DNA of 64,000 bases from Siphonodentalium dalli (taxonomy: Eukaryota; Mollusca; Scaphopoda; Gadilida; Siphonodentaliidae). The first letter of the stretch is position 1; each line of letters opens with the position of its first letter. Positions 12,701-23,641 of this stretch are shown in pieces. The translations under genes and the position numbers were made by a program. Location of the stretch: assembly GCA_032622095.1 (NCBI GenBank), contig CP136068.1, positions 112,359,546 to 112,423,545 on the forward strand. The letters run 5' to 3'. The notes beneath the pieces are model-generated. The model searched no databases, was not told the DNA's origin, and was given only the letters and a program-made list of their open reading frames with translations.

Positions 12701-13127
12701 TTAAAGGTACTCAATCCGATTACACACCCATAAATTACTATTTCTTTGGCTTCGGGGGTAAGAAATATTTGATTCGAGTCGAGGAACCCACACATCAAAG
12801 CTCAGAGTGATCAGATATCGATTTTTGAAGTTTGTTATTTCAATTGTTTGTGGCCCAGAAACACGCCTTCAAACGAATGGTCTCGGTCAAAATTGTGGAT
12901 GAAGATGGATTACTCTAAAAACAAGTGGTAATACAGCCATATTTCGTTGAACAAAATGTCGATAAATAACACGTTTTGGGAAATTTGATACCATAGTTGA
13001 CAGTGGTTAGCATTATTTTGTTGCAATAAATCGATTCTGATAACTAAAGCGTATTTTGAAGAAATTTTGTTGTTGTTGTTGTATCTTGATGATATGGGGA
13101 CCCTCTGATCGGATTGAGTACCTTTAA
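12701..13127 (+). mobile_element. TTAA-flanked MITE 'AGGTACTCAATCCG', copy 1
   Basis: The termini TTAAAGGTACTCAATCCGAT and ATCGGATTGAGTACCTTTAA are 20-base inverted repeats bounded by TTAA, a piggyBac-type target. Internal landmarks are TTTCTTTGGCTTCGGGGGTA, GATTCGAGTCGAGGAACCCA and GATGATATGGGGACC. Relatives are at 13768-14209 and 39139-39615, and fragments at 47598-47665 and 48515-48585. Confidence 0.85.
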
Positions 13128-13340
13128 ACAACCCTTATCACCCATTTTATCTCACAGTCACCACTAAATAACCCAACACAAATTGAACTTATCAAAATTA
13201 TATTCTAATTAACATAATAATAAAAATGATCAATATCATTTCGTTAAGCTCTTACATCACTGCACGTGCCAATAATACACATGTGTCTTACTAAAGAATA
13301 AGAGGCTGAGTTTAGGGGCTAATTATGTGATAAAATTCAA

Positions 13341-13466
13341 GAAAATTGGGCGAGGATGATCCTCCAGGGAGGTACTCAATCACTTGAATATCCTAAAAAT
13401 GGTCTACTTTTAGGATATTCAAGTGATTGAATACCTCCCTGGATGATCATCCTCCCCTAATTTTCT
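13341..13466. repeat. Hairpin: inverted repeat with ~55-bp arms
   Basis: The arm GGGAGGTACTCAATCACTTG plus AATATCCTAAAA is complementary to TTTTAGGATATTCAAGTGAT and the following bases across a short centre (AATGGTCTAC). The outer part is imperfect, from GAAAATTGGG to CCTAATTTTC. It is a small foldback element or hairpin of unknown class. Confidence 0.8.
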
Positions 13467-13767
13467 GTATTCATAACTCAATCACTTGCAATATGGCCAC
13501 AAGCATCTCTCTCACCAATGTTGCATCTGTTAACAACAATTTCCCCACACCCAACATGTACCTCACTAGTAATCCACGATGACGACTCACAAAGGGGAAC
13601 ATAAAATACATGGTCAAATCTGGAACAAGAAAACTCAGCACAGCACCTTAGCACGCAAATAAAGAAAGAGAGTGCGGATCTTCACTCCGCACACCCTACA
13701 ACCAGTAGGCATTAACAAGAAGTACTTCAATTAGTCACCTCCTTTATATTTTATGTGATAAAATTAA

Positions 13768-14209
13768 TTAAAGATCCATAATCCGAATTAACGCTTGCAA
13801 ATTGCTATTTCCTTGGCTTCGGGGGTAAATTTTTTTTATTCCAGTCGAGGAATCCACCCATCAAAGCTCAGAGAATAGATTTTTGAAATCTATTTTTCAC
13901 CACCGATAATTTTTAGTGGCCCAGTAAAGAGTCAACGAGAAGACGGTCTTGGACCAAATTGCGGATGAACATGGATAACTCTAATATCAAGCGACTTTTT
14001 TGTGTCAGATTTTTGACAAATCGGCAAAATTTTGTTGAACAAAATGTTGATAAATAACAGGTTTTTGGCAATTTTATACTATAGTTGACTATGGTTAGCA
14101 TTATTGTTGGGCAAGTAATCGATTCTGATAACTGAAGCCGCATTTTTTTAAATGTTGTTGTTGGAATCTGATGATATGGGGACCATCAAATCTGATTGAA
14201 TACATTTAA
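13768..14209 (+). mobile_element. TTAA-flanked MITE 'AGGTACTCAATCCG', copy 2 (diverged), abutting the last secernin exon
   Basis: It is co-linear with 12701-13127 (TTTCCTTGGCTTCGGGGGTA, AGTCGAGGAATCCACC, GATATGGGGACC) but its ends are decayed. It finishes only 33 bases before the exon at 14243, so it supplies or borders the branch-point region of the last intron. Confidence 0.8.
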
Positions 14210-14242
14210 CCATAGCCTAAACTATCTTTTTTCTATTTACAG

Positions 14243-14760
14243 GCAACTTCGGTCCGAAAGAGATGAGTGCTATTCTGAGAGATGAAGAGAGCGGTATATG
14301 CATCTCTGGAGGTAGCTTCCTGACAACTGGGAGTCAGATTTCTGTATTAACGCAGGGGGCGTCATCGTCACCATGTTGTCACTGGTTTACTGCGACACCA
14401 AATCCAGCAATAAGCTTATTCAAACCGTTCATCTTTTCTCCTATGAGTGACATAGGCACTAAAACAAAATCACCAGAAGTGTCTGACGATGACCCGGTGA
14501 AAAAGGTCCCAAGGTTCCAATCATCTGTCGATCGAGGAAATCCTTTGTTCAAAGCTCATGGCAAATTTGTTGCTATGTTATATTCTGAAGATCCCAAGGG
14601 AGTGATGATACTGGAAAATCTTAAAGAACTTGAAGCAAACTGCTTTGATGATATTGAGGAAGTGTTGAGTAACTTTGATGAAAAAGCAATGATGAAAGTG
14701 GCGCCCATATTTGGTCATATGGTGGACCTCGAGATGAATTTCTACAAAGGATTTCAGTAG
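14243..14760 (+). CDS. SCRN: Secernin, terminal exon with stop
   Basis: The acceptor is TTCTATTTACAG and the stop TAG is at 14758-14760. Joined to the previous exon it reads QDGNFGPKEMSAILRDEESG, then ICISGGSFLTTGSQISVLTQ, SSPCCHWFTATPNPAISLFK, PFIF, and SPEVSDDDPVKKVPRFQSS, ending HMVDLEMNFYKGFQ. The run from the SGICI strand through LTT.S..SVL, SSPC.H.FT.TP.P..S.FKPFIF and DDDP.KK.PRFQ is the conserved C-terminal half of secernins. The final ~70 residues are a helical tail of normal length. The four exons in the window sum to 1122 bases (373 residues and a stop), about 50 residues short of a full secernin, as expected for a missing first exon. Confidence 0.95.
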
Positions 14761-15017
14761 CCTTCAAGCGGATAAGTGTGATGATCTAATGATCTCCTCA
14801 CCTGTTGTGTTATTCACTGTGTGTAACAATTATCCTGTTTTGTTGCCATGTCCAATATAACAAAATTGCTAGATATTCATCCCTTCATGACCTTAATTTT
14901 TGTCTCCTCAAATATATTTTGAGTTGAGTAACAAACTTGATCTATGTTTTGATAAATAATGGTCTTCATCCATCTGCCATCCATCTTCCACACAGCTGTA
15001 CGGGCACCCATATTATT
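14761..15017 (+). other. Secernin 3' UTR candidate
   Basis: No canonical AATAAA follows the stop in this stretch. Variant hexamers GATAAA (about 14952) and ATTAAA (about 15016) are present. The next recognised repeat starts at 15018, so the transcript may end here or use a signal derived from that repeat. Confidence 0.35.
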
Positions 15018-15353
15018 AAAGACATATTATGCACTTGTTCGGGTACGTTATAACTGGTAAGTTAGTATGCAGGCACCATGTCATCAGGGAGAATGTAGCA
15101 TTCTACTAACATAACCGAAAATCAGAAGCAAATCGACCATATCATTCCAAAGAAAAACATAGTCTGAACTATATTTACTTCCAAATTCGGGACGCAACCA
15201 TCGGCGATAAACTTACGAAAATGATTTTGCCATCGAGAGTCACTGCATTTCATTAATATATAACAAAGGCGGTGTGTTGTCAACTACTTTGAGGAAGATT
15301 ATTCACCATTTCTATTTGACACCCTACAGGAGTGTTTAACATCACTTTAAGGG
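15018..15353 (+). mobile_element. 'CACATCACTTTAA' family repeat, copy 2
   Basis: It starts AAAGACATATTATGCACTTG, carries GTAGCATTCTACTAACATAA and GGGACGCAACCATCGGCGAT, and ends TTTAACATCACTTTAA. It is co-linear with 1888-2280 and 56553-56940. Confidence 0.8.
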
Positions 15354-15371
15354 GTCTGAGACTTTTTTCCC

Positions 15372-15477
15372 CGAGAGCTTTCCGATGAATGGCAACAAGC
15401 CATATTTCTGACTAAATCCTGAAAAGTTACCCATAATTCTGTTGTGGTTAAGAAGTCGATTAATCAGGGCATTACTG
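15372..15477 (-). mobile_element. Palindromic TA-MITE, single arm (copy 4)
   Basis: One arm only, from CCGAGAGCTTTCCGATGAAT to GGGCATTACTG with TA beyond. It directly follows the preceding repeat. Confidence 0.8.
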
Positions 15478-15479
15478 TA

Positions 15480-16370
15480 TTCATGGTTGTAACACAGTTT
15501 CTGTAGAATCTACCTTGTATATGCACATAAATATAACAAAATAGATTCAAATTAACCTTAAATTTGTATAATTTGGGAAGAAATGTGAAAAGTACTGTAA
15601 TTTGCCACAATTTCACCTTGAAATACCATTCAATTTGCCCGAAAATTGTCCAAATTTGACTGATAATATCTGCAATTTGCCTGAATTTTGAGCTTTCAAA
15701 ACGTTTGGGAGGCTGCAGTTCCCTGGCCCGTACGGTTATGATTTTCTATGCCACAACTCTTAACAAATGTATTTCAATTCTCATAAAATTTTGGTCCGTT
15801 GATTCTTATCATGGATATTAGAATCTATTGGATAAGATCATAAACCAATTCTGCCAAAATGTTATTTCAGGAGTTATTCCTCCTAGACTGCTTTCTGGTT
15901 ATTTGGTGGCCTATTCCCTGTCCAAAACGTCATGGAATAGTACTTGTGGATAGAGATATAGAATTATAATTTAATCATAAGCTTTTAATTCACCAAACAC
16001 TGTGAAAGAATCAGATGCCGCGTAATTAGCCGTTAAGGTTATTTCTTATTACCGGTAATCACAAACACTCACGCAATTAGCTTCTGTAAGTATCAGTACA
16101 AATCGCGATACAGTTACACAAATGTTTCCCTTGTTCATCAGGCAATAACTGAAGTCGACACTTCATAAAAAGCGATGAACACCTACGTCACTTTGCTGCA
16201 TGTTGTTATTGGGAGACTGTTGGAATTTGAACAATATATGTTACTTACAACTGTTTTGAAAAGTTTTGAAAAGTTGTTCAAATTATTAATGTTCTATTAA
16301 AATGTACTGGTATATGTTTATCTGAAATGACTTGCAGATTGATTGGGGTCATTGGTTTTGACCGGCAGAC
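15480..16370. other. Intergenic, no gene seen
   Basis: AT-rich sequence. A small cluster of related phrases (AATTTG, CCTGAAATT/TGCCACAATTT) at 15595-15690 suggests old repeat DNA. Nothing else was assignable. Confidence 0.4.
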
Positions 16371-16372
16371 TA

Positions 16373-16573
16373 CAGTAATGCCCTAAATAATCGACACCTT
16401 AACCACAGCAGAATTATGGGTAATTTTTCAGTTTATAGTCGGAAATATGGCTTGTTGCATTCATCACTGAGAGCTTTCCGATGAATGGCAACAAGCCATA
16501 TTTCCGACTAAATCCTGAAAAATTACCCATAATTCTGCTGTGGTTAAGGAGTCGATTATTTAGGGCATTACTG
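16373..16573 (+). mobile_element. Palindromic TA-MITE, copy 5
   Basis: Full-length with TA flanks (16371-16372, 16574-16575). Both arms carry CCCTAAATAATCGA and GTAATTTTTCA variants. The right arm abuts a separate 17-base perfect inverted repeat (GTAATTAAACAAAGTTT at 16573-16589 and its complement at 16613-16629). Confidence 0.9.
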
Positions 16574-16639
16574 TAATTAAACAAAGTTTGTGTGAATCCC
16601 TTCGGAAATCAGAAACTTTGTTTAATTACTCTGCTGGTT

Positions 16640-17060
16640 AAAATACAATGACCACAATCGATCTGCAATTCATTTCTTAAATAACCTTAATCGATGTCTG
16701 TCACTCTCTCAGAAACACAGTATCGTGCGGACGGCAATTGCACAAGTGTTTTGCCCGAAACCAAGATTGTTGATCGCAATGAGCGACCAATGAAAATGAT
16801 CAAAATGAAGTATCTCTTTAACTGGATGCATGATTGATAGGTGTTTGTTCCAAATGCATAATTGTAGATCACACGGAAAGTATCAATTTATGAAAATATA
16901 TATGTGATTTATATATATATTTTTTTTTTACCAATACCTGCCAATACTGGGATTAAATTATCATAAATAATTCTTGTTTGACGCACATTATAGAATCTGT
17001 CTTCAAACTTTTTGGTTATTGCTGTATAACCTTAATCAAAACAAAATTTATTTCTCAAAG
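16640..17060. other. Intergenic, AT- and T-rich
   Basis: It includes a short AT run and a poly-T tract at about 16905-16930. No gene seen. Confidence 0.4.
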
Positions 17061-17062
17061 TA

Positions 17063-18037
17063 CAGTAAAACCTCTCCAAACCGAACACCCTTCGGACCGG
17101 CCCTTCTGTTCGGTTTAGAGAGGTGTTCGGTTTATAGAAAATTACACTACGATCGGAATGTATTGACGTCGCTACCAAGAGCTGTCGAAGCACAACCAAC
17201 TCATTATTGAATATAACTTTTTTCAATAAAGTACCGAATAAAATATAAATAACATAGATAAAACACGGTATAATAAGAATTAAAACATGGTATATTAATA
17301 AGACATAATACATGTACCTGTATATTGATAAGACTGGAAATTATAAATTTTATGGTGATTCAAAAATGTTGCTGACAATATTAAGGTAGCGCATGTATTG
17401 TAGTTTCGTACTGTTGAATATATGTACCGCTGGATATAATTAGCATGTCTTTGAACAAGATTATAACAGCAGGTGTCATATTAGATAACTGTGCTTATTT
17501 CACGCATTGAGTGAACAATGGTCACTCAATGGAGAATAGAGCATGACAAAATGTTTTTACATCAATCATCGTGCTGAGGTGGAGTCTTATTTTTACGACC
17601 ACTGTCCAAACAAAACACTAATGAAGCTTACTAAAAGTACACGATGCCTGTATATTGTCGCCAATACAGTTTTAATCAACCTGTCTCAATGAATGAGCCA
17701 TCAAAACGACCACTCAGGGTTTAATGCAGACATGAGATTAAAAATTTAAGGATTCCCAGTTTTCGCTAAGGCCAAAATGAGCTCAGCATCAAGTATGTCA
17801 AAGCTACAGCACGTGCGTTCGGTTGGTGTCGATTTCCGTGTTCGGATTTTGGAGGTAAAAATTAATTCCCTTATGGACTTGAAAAGCACTCCGATGTTCG
17901 GAATAGAGAGTTTCTGGATTACAGAGGTAATTTTTAGTGAGAATGCACTTGGTGAATTTGGGACTGGACAATTTGTTCGGTACCGGTATGGAGAGGAATT
18001 TGGTTTATAGAGGGTCCGGTTTGGAGAGGTTTTACTG
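17063..18037 (+). mobile_element. pogo/Tigger-like non-autonomous DNA transposon, 975 bp
   Basis: The terminal inverted repeats CAGTAAAACCTCTCCAAACC and GGTTTGGAGAGGTTTTACTG (the latter read as GTTTGGAGAGGTTTTACTG at the right) are flanked by TA on both sides (17061-17062, 18038-18039). CAGTAAAACCTCT termini with TA targets are typical of Tigger/pogo elements of the Tc1/mariner superfamily. Subterminal repeats (GTTCGGTTTATAGA and TTTGGTTTATAGAGGG) are also present. I see no transposase (no DDD/DDE blocks or CENP-B type DNA-binding domain), so it is a deletion derivative moved in trans. Confidence 0.88.
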
Positions 18038-18039
18038 TA

Positions 18040-18620
18040 TTGTGATTCTGAAGAACACATAAGCACTGTCGGAAAGCCCTCTGGGCCCCTCCCAATTATG
18101 CACACAATGACCAGTTTCTATAACTATCGCATAAAAAATAAGCCGCAAAATAAACGAATATAACCTCCACTAGTTCTCTGGCTATCTCCGTGGCAAAGGT
18201 ATCAATGCAATGCGAGAAGAACACATGCATACACTGAAAATTAATATATTTATATATTTATAACTACCGGTACATGTATCATGCGCTCCATCAGGATATG
18301 CGTTGTCACTTGTTTACCACATTTAAGTTTACAAAAAGATTTAAGTTTAACAGTTGGAATCATACTGTAAAGTATGTTTGGCTTTATCTAGCTTTCATCT
18401 GTGAAAACTTCAAATAGTTTGAGTTCAGTTTGTTATCATTCAGCCTTCAGACTAGTATTTCAATCAAAGTCAAGTGAAATTACACAATACAGTACAGGAA
18501 CAGTGAGAACTTGATCAAATCAACTTGGTTATCATGTGGGATTTCATAATACCAAATGAACAATTAGCATAGAGATTAGTACTAATAGTAATTACTAACT
18601 TAATAGTCATTGTTTCTGCA
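18040..18620. other. Intergenic, no gene seen
   Basis: Nothing recognisable beyond AT-rich unique sequence. Confidence 0.4.
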
Positions 18621-18627
18621 CTACTTA

Positions 18628-18870
18628 CAGTAATGCCCTAAGTAATCGACTCTATAACCACAGCAGAATTATGGGTAACTTTTCAGGATTTAGTCGAGAA
18701 TTATGGGTAACTTTTCAAGATTTAGTCGGAAATATGGCTTGTTGGAATTCATCGGAAAGCTCTCACTGAGAGCTTTCCGATGAATTGCAACAGGCCATAT
18801 TTCCAACTAAATCCTAAAAAGTTACCCATAATTCTGCTGTGGTTATGGAGTCGATTACTTAGGGCATTAC
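18628..18870 (+). mobile_element. Palindromic TA-MITE, copy 6 with short internal duplication
   Basis: The left arm contains GAATTATGGGTAACTTTTCA twice in tandem (about 18667 and 18701). Both arms carry the variant ATAACCACAG (family consensus TTAACCACAG). The right terminus is damaged: GGGCATTACT lacks the final G before TA. Confidence 0.85.
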
Positions 18871-18879
18871 TTACTACTA

Positions 18880-19285
18880 GTATATTATGTCTCTCACTTG
18901 AATTTTAGAAAATAACCTATTTTATGAATTAGAGTGATAACAGTAAGTCTCATTTCAAGCAGGATAAGCATAATCAATTGAACCAAAAGATATCTGACAA
19001 TAACATGTACATGTATTATTGGGATATTGTAAGAAAATACTAATATTTTTTCAGAATCACAATGCTTCAAATAAAATGTATATTCCCCATTCTAGTCAGA
19101 GATGAAGTAGGTGTCTTTATCTCATTTTACAACCGCATTGTTAATTAAGAACAACATTTTGGAAATTAGAATAATCAGTTTGGACATCCCAGGTTTCAGA
19201 ATTTCAGAATTACATTGTCATGTGACATTGAAAGTTTTTGTAATCGTGATCTATTTCTCAGCTAAAATGAACCACTTTCACTTGA
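18880..19285. other. Intergenic, no gene seen
   Basis: Unique AT-rich sequence with no recognisable feature. Confidence 0.4.
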
Positions 19286-19293
19286 GATAAATA

Positions 19294-19506
19294 CAGTAAT
19301 GCTCTAAATAATCGACTCCTTAACCACAGCAGAATTATGGGTAACTTTTTAGGATTTAGTTGGAAATATGGCCTGTTGCAATTCATCGGAAAGCTCTCAG
19401 TGAGAGCTTTCCGATGAATGGCAACAAGTCATATTTCCGACTAAATCCTGAAAAGTTACCCATATTTCTGCTGTGGTTAAGGAGTCGATTATTTATGGCA
19501 TTACTG
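19294..19506 (+). mobile_element. Palindromic TA-MITE, copy 7
   Basis: Full-length with loop GGAAAGCTCTCAGTGAGAGC. TA flanks on both sides. Confidence 0.9.
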
Positions 19507-19524
19507 TAGGCCACAATGTTTAGA

Positions 19525-19805
19525 CAAGCTTTGAAATAGTGTGCCTGTCAATTGCAGAATGATGTCCCCAGAGGTTGAATTTAGTGATGCTACCCCACAC
19601 TAAATTCACCCTCTGGGGACCTCATTCTTCTTAGGCCTCATCTTCTGGGAATTATCTATAATCTCAAATTGACATTGTTTTTAGTTACTTTTTCCTTTCT
19701 GTTCACTTTCTATATCCCTTAATTTGCACAAGATAAAATGCATAATCGAGGTGAATAATGGGTGAACATCACCAACTTCAACTAGGGAACTCTAATCTGA
19801 TCCTA
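19525..19805 (+). mobile_element. GAGGTCCCC element, left two-thirds (copy F)
   Basis: It starts CAAGCTTTGAAATAGTGTGC, has a shortened first hairpin (centre GATGCTACCCCACACTAAA) and continues through ATAATCGAGGTGAATAATGG. The right hairpin and end are missing. It begins 18 bases after the preceding MITE. Confidence 0.75.
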
Positions 19806-20072
19806 CGTTTCCCAAATTGGGGGACTGTTTTCCGTTACCAGCCACAGAGCACTGTTGTATACGGTTGTGAAGCGACTCAGCCAATGCTGTAAATATATGC
19901 ATTTTGCAACTTCTTTCAATGGATTTTTGATTTGTTAGAAAGTAATAAAGCTCAATTATTTTTCGTGTGACATACAAGATCTTCAACTCGTTATGTCAGG
20001 ATATAACATTATATGACACCCGTTGTGAACAAAATTTATCAAACTCGTTTCATAAAATCTTATATCCCAACA
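19806..20072 (-). mobile_element. Repeat shared with 51262-51580
   Basis: On the minus strand, the order TTATATCCCAACATA / AACGAGTTGAAGATCTTGTA / AATAAAGCTC complement / TTCACAACC / GGGGACTATTTTCC-like parallels 51262-51580. It is a dispersed element of unassigned class. Confidence 0.55.
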
Positions 20073-20074
20073 TA

Positions 20075-20221
20075 CAGTAATGCTCTAAATAATCGACTTC
20101 TTAACCACAGCAGAATTGTGGTTAACTTTTCAGGATTTAGTCGGAAATATGGCTTGTTGCCATTCATCGGAAAGCTCTCGGGGAGCTGTGGTTAAGAAGT
20201 CGATTACTTAGAGCATTACTG
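20075..20221 (+). mobile_element. Palindromic TA-MITE, copy 8, right arm shortened
   Basis: The left arm is complete, and the right arm jumps from GGAAAGCTCTCGGGGA to GCTGTGGTTAAGAAGTCGAT. Both arms carry the rare variant CTTCTTAACC (consensus CTCCTTAACC). Confidence 0.87.
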
Positions 20222-20272
20222 TAACTTGTTGGAGATCCTCTATATTCACGGATGTGATAAATAAGAGCTTAT

Positions 20273-20621
20273 TTAACCCTTTACCCAACAGAACGGCCCT
20301 GTGCCAATGCATTCTCTTATATATGCGAGTCGACCATAGGTCGCCTCGCATATATAAGAGAATACATTGGCTTAACACATTACAAATTATAAAATTGTTA
20401 AAGAATGCATTCTCTTATATATGCGAGGCGACCTATGGTCGACTCGCATATATAAGAGAATGCATTGGCACAGGGCATAATTGTAACTATCACAATGTGG
20501 TCAAGGAGCCGGTTCCAATGATATCCATATTTGTATGGTTCTATTGAGACAGACCGAAGATATTTTAGGCTGTTGAAGCTTTATTTGGCCGGTTTTGCCG
20601 TTTTGTTGGGTAAAGGGTTAA
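20273..20621 (+). mobile_element. piggyBac-like TTAA MITE subfamily 1, copy 2
   Basis: Bounded by TTAACCCTTTACCCAACA and GTTGGGTAAAGGGTTAA. The two hairpins (20302-20372 and 20403-20468) are closer together than in 7567-7955 because the spacer was deleted. The right part (CACAATGTGGTCAA through CAGACCGAAGATATTTTAGG) is nearly identical to the first copy, so the two are young. Confidence 0.88.
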
Positions 20622-20715
20622 ACAGTAAAAATGATCAGTACCTTCCTTTTTTGTAATGAAATATTTGAAAAATGAAGGCCTCTGTGATTATTTTATGATA
20701 ACCAAAGATATAGTA

Positions 20716-20943
20716 CATTAATGCCCTAAATAATCGACTCCTTAACCACAGCAGAATTATGGTGAGAGCTTTCCGATGAATGGCAACAAGCCATATTTCC
20801 GACTAAATTCTGAAAAATTACCCATAATTCTGCTCTCACAGAGCTTTCTGAAGAATGGCAACAAGCCATATATCCGACTAAATCCTGAAAAGTTACCCAT
20901 AATTCTGCTGTGGTTAAGGAGTTGATTACTTAGAGCATTACTG
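20716..20943 (+). mobile_element. Palindromic TA-MITE, copy 9, rearranged
   Basis: The left arm is short (stops after CAGCAGAATTATGG), followed by two successive right-arm segments, each with GAATGGCAACAAGCCATAT and GTTACCCATAATTCTGCT. This looks like an internal duplication or a recombinant of two copies. Confidence 0.82.
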
Positions 20944-21224
20944 TAGCTGCTTAATTAAAAACAAATTATTTTATTCATTTGCGTGAAATTAGGATGTTCA
21001 TTGTTGGACTGTTCAAAGTCCGTACTTGTTTCCATGACAAATTTGGCACAGAAATAGATCTTATCGTTGCACCAATACTAGGAAGGAAACTTACAGTGTT
21101 TTTTTTGCTCACCTTTCCGACTTATTTTCTCTTTCCTCCACCTTATAAACAGACGTTGTGATATAGCCCAGTAGATGAAATGACAATGAACCCCATCACC
21201 CTTTCTTTAGTAAATGGATCATCC

Positions 21225-21451
21225 CAGTCAGTTAAAAACTGTTCATCGGAATGGTCTATTATTCATTTGGCGGGATGCTAAGGTGATCAGATAAAATATA
21301 TAACTTCTAAAGGAGCCTTTATTGAGGGATATGTTTAGATAATAAGTTCAACAAACGACCTATTGTTGTTTGTATAACTTATTATCTGAACATTTCCTAT
21401 GGGATAACTACTCACCAATGATGCTTTAGTATAGAATGGGATAAAATAATA
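21225..21451 (-). mobile_element. Relic of TTAA element 'TTAACCCTTTCTATACTAAA'
   Basis: It contains AATGGTCTATTATTCATTTG, GATATGTTTAGATAATAAGT, CATTTCCTATGGGATAACTA and TGATGCTTTAGTATAGAA, in the reverse order of the complete copy at 46650-46972. Confidence 0.75.
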
Positions 21452-21473
21452 CCTTGAAAGCTGACGCATATAT

Positions 21474-22226
21474 TAGGGCCCTGCGAATTGGGGGGGGGGG
21501 TCATTTTGATTCAAATCGGGTAAGAGATTCGAAATCACATCGAATCTTGAATCAAATCGTATATTGAGTGTATTAACAGTGAAGAGGTTGAACTGTTTGG
21601 GAAACATTCATATTCGGCAAACTTTGATGATCTCCGTGTTGTTCTGAAATCTGCCATTTAAATTGTATCATTCTGAACTCATTGACCTACATACAGAATG
21701 GAGACTTGTTTGAGTTTTCCAGAATTAGTTTGCCTGTAATTTCCTTGTGACGTACATTTAAACTCATGGAGTCATGTTGGCATTACGTCATTCTTTCTGA
21801 AATTATAATGAATTAAACAATTGGGTGGTCCACTAATAGACCTGCGACAGTGTTGTCTGTAAGTGCATGCATTTGCTGGTATCGCTTTCTAGCTCAAGAG
21901 TAATGGTGTAAGTACTCTGCAGTCTATAGAAACCATGTGAATGCAGTCGGTGCATCTGCGAGAACATATTTTATAAAATTTGAACCAATCGAATCAGACA
22001 AACGATTCCGAATTGCGTCTGTATTTCATCAAGAACAGACGTCGGGACATTCACATACGAGTCAGAAAAGTTATGCGGACCTCAATAATAATTTTTCCTG
22101 ATTTGTCGCCCATTGCCCTCGAAAATGGTCTACTTTTGCTGCATCGAATCAAATCGAATCGCGATTACGTATCAAAATCAAATCGAAAGTCGAATCGAAT
22201 TAATAAGGCCAGAATCGCAGGGCCCT
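21474..22226 (+). mobile_element. hAT-like non-autonomous element 'TAGGGCCCTGCGAAT'
   Basis: The inverted ends are TAGGGCCCTGCGAATT and AATCGCAGGGCCCTA. The subterminal regions are rich in GAATCAAATCGAAT motifs on one side and their complements on the other. The flanking 8-mers do not match (GCATATAT versus GGCCACAG), so the target duplication is lost or one end was exchanged. There is no transposase. Confidence 0.75.
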
Positions 22227-22562
22227 AGGCCACAGAAATAACCATTATTTGTTTTGAACAGTTTATTTTTAATTTTTGATCTTCTATGTATATGTTGTTA
22301 ATGCCTCTGATTGAGTAATAATGTAAAATGAAGATGTTCCATTATTATTTATATCGAATCAAATCGAATCGCGATTACATATCAAAATCAAATCGAAAGT
22401 CGAATCGAATTAATAAGGCCCGAATCGCAGGGCCCTAGGCCACAGAAATAACCATTATTTGTTTTGAACAGTTTATTTTTAATTTTTGATCTTCTATGTA
22501 TATGTTGTTAATGCCTCTGATTGAGTAATAATGTAAAATGAAGATGTTCCATTATTATTTAT
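22143..22562 (+). repeat. 210-bp tandem duplication across the element's right end
   Basis: Bases 22143-22352 and 22353-22562 are near-identical (differences seen: ACGTAT/ACATAT, GGCCAGA/GGCCCGA). The unit holds ~84 bases of the element's 3' end plus ~126 bases of flank, ending TTCCATTATTATTTAT. It is a recent local duplication. Confidence 0.92.
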
Positions 22563-22651
22563 TTTATTTATTATCATAATTTATTCTGTTAGTTGTTACA
22601 TGTACATGTACTGATGTTGAATTAGTCAAGTTTGCAATGTTTCAGATGCAA

Positions 22652-23228
22652 GCCTGAAATTAGTGTGTCTGACTTTTGCAGAATGAGGTCCCCAGAGTGT
22701 GAATTTAGTGATGCTACCCAGAACAGTGGGCTAGATTCACCCAACTCACCCTCTGGGGTCCCCATTCTGCTTAGGCCTCATCTTCTGGGAAGTATGTATA
22801 ATATCAAATTAACATTCTTTTTAGTCATACCCTGCAACAAAGTGGGCATGGCATCTCTAAATTCACCCTCTGGGGACCTCATTCTGCATGGCCTCATCTA
22901 CTATGGGAGACATAGACTCAGATTAAAGTTGCCAAATGGTGAATATTGCGATGTTCACCCATTGGGAACCTCGATTACGCAATGTGTCATCTGTCAATTG
23001 GGGATATTTGAGAGACTAAACTAAAAAAGAAATAGAATCTATGTGAAGAAGTTTCTATAGTAATTTGTTAATAAAGAAACTGCAGTGAAGATGAGGCCTA
23101 AGCAGAATGAGGTCCCCAGAGGGTGAATTTAGTTATGCTAGCCCGCTATGCGGGATAGCGTCACTAAATTCACCCTCTGGGGACCTCATTCTGCAAATGA
23201 CAGGCACACTAACCCCAGTCTGGATCTA
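22652..23228 (+). mobile_element. GAGGTCCCC double-hairpin element with extra half-hairpin (copy G)
   Basis: The left end is AAGCCTGAAATTAGTGTGTC with a hairpin at 22678-22770. The right hairpin is at 23101-23197, with end TGACAGGCACACTAACC. Between them lies an additional half-hairpin (22848-22890) followed by inner sequence in reverse orientation (CCTCATCTACTATGGGAGAC). It therefore looks like two elements joined or one inserted in another. Confidence 0.8.
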
Positions 23229-23640
23229 GGCTGATCCCTGATCCTGGGTACTCAAATTAACATAACCATGCTAACTTGATCATTCAGTGCTACTGATAGT
23301 GGGTGTGAGGTCAGTGTTGTCATTGTCAATAAAATTGAGATTATTTGTTTGAAAATGCTTCCTTAAACCAATGCAATGATTATTTGTTACTTGTGCTTTT
23401 TATCCATTTGCATAAAAATTAATTAAATGCTGTGGGAAGTAACACATTTCTTATCAATTTCCATGAAAAGGAAACAAAACATAGGGAATCCTCAGTTATT
23501 TTAATCCTGTCTATACTGAATGGATTCTCCCATTTAGTTATACCCCCCCCCCCCCTGCAACCAGTTCCCTGCAACCATTTGTTGGGGGGTATCCTTAATC
23601 CCATTGGGACAGCCCATCTCTAGTTGGCTCAACTTTACTT
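23229..23640. other. Intergenic, short C-run
   Basis: C-run at 23543-23556. No gene seen. Confidence 0.4.
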
Positions 23641-23641
23641 T

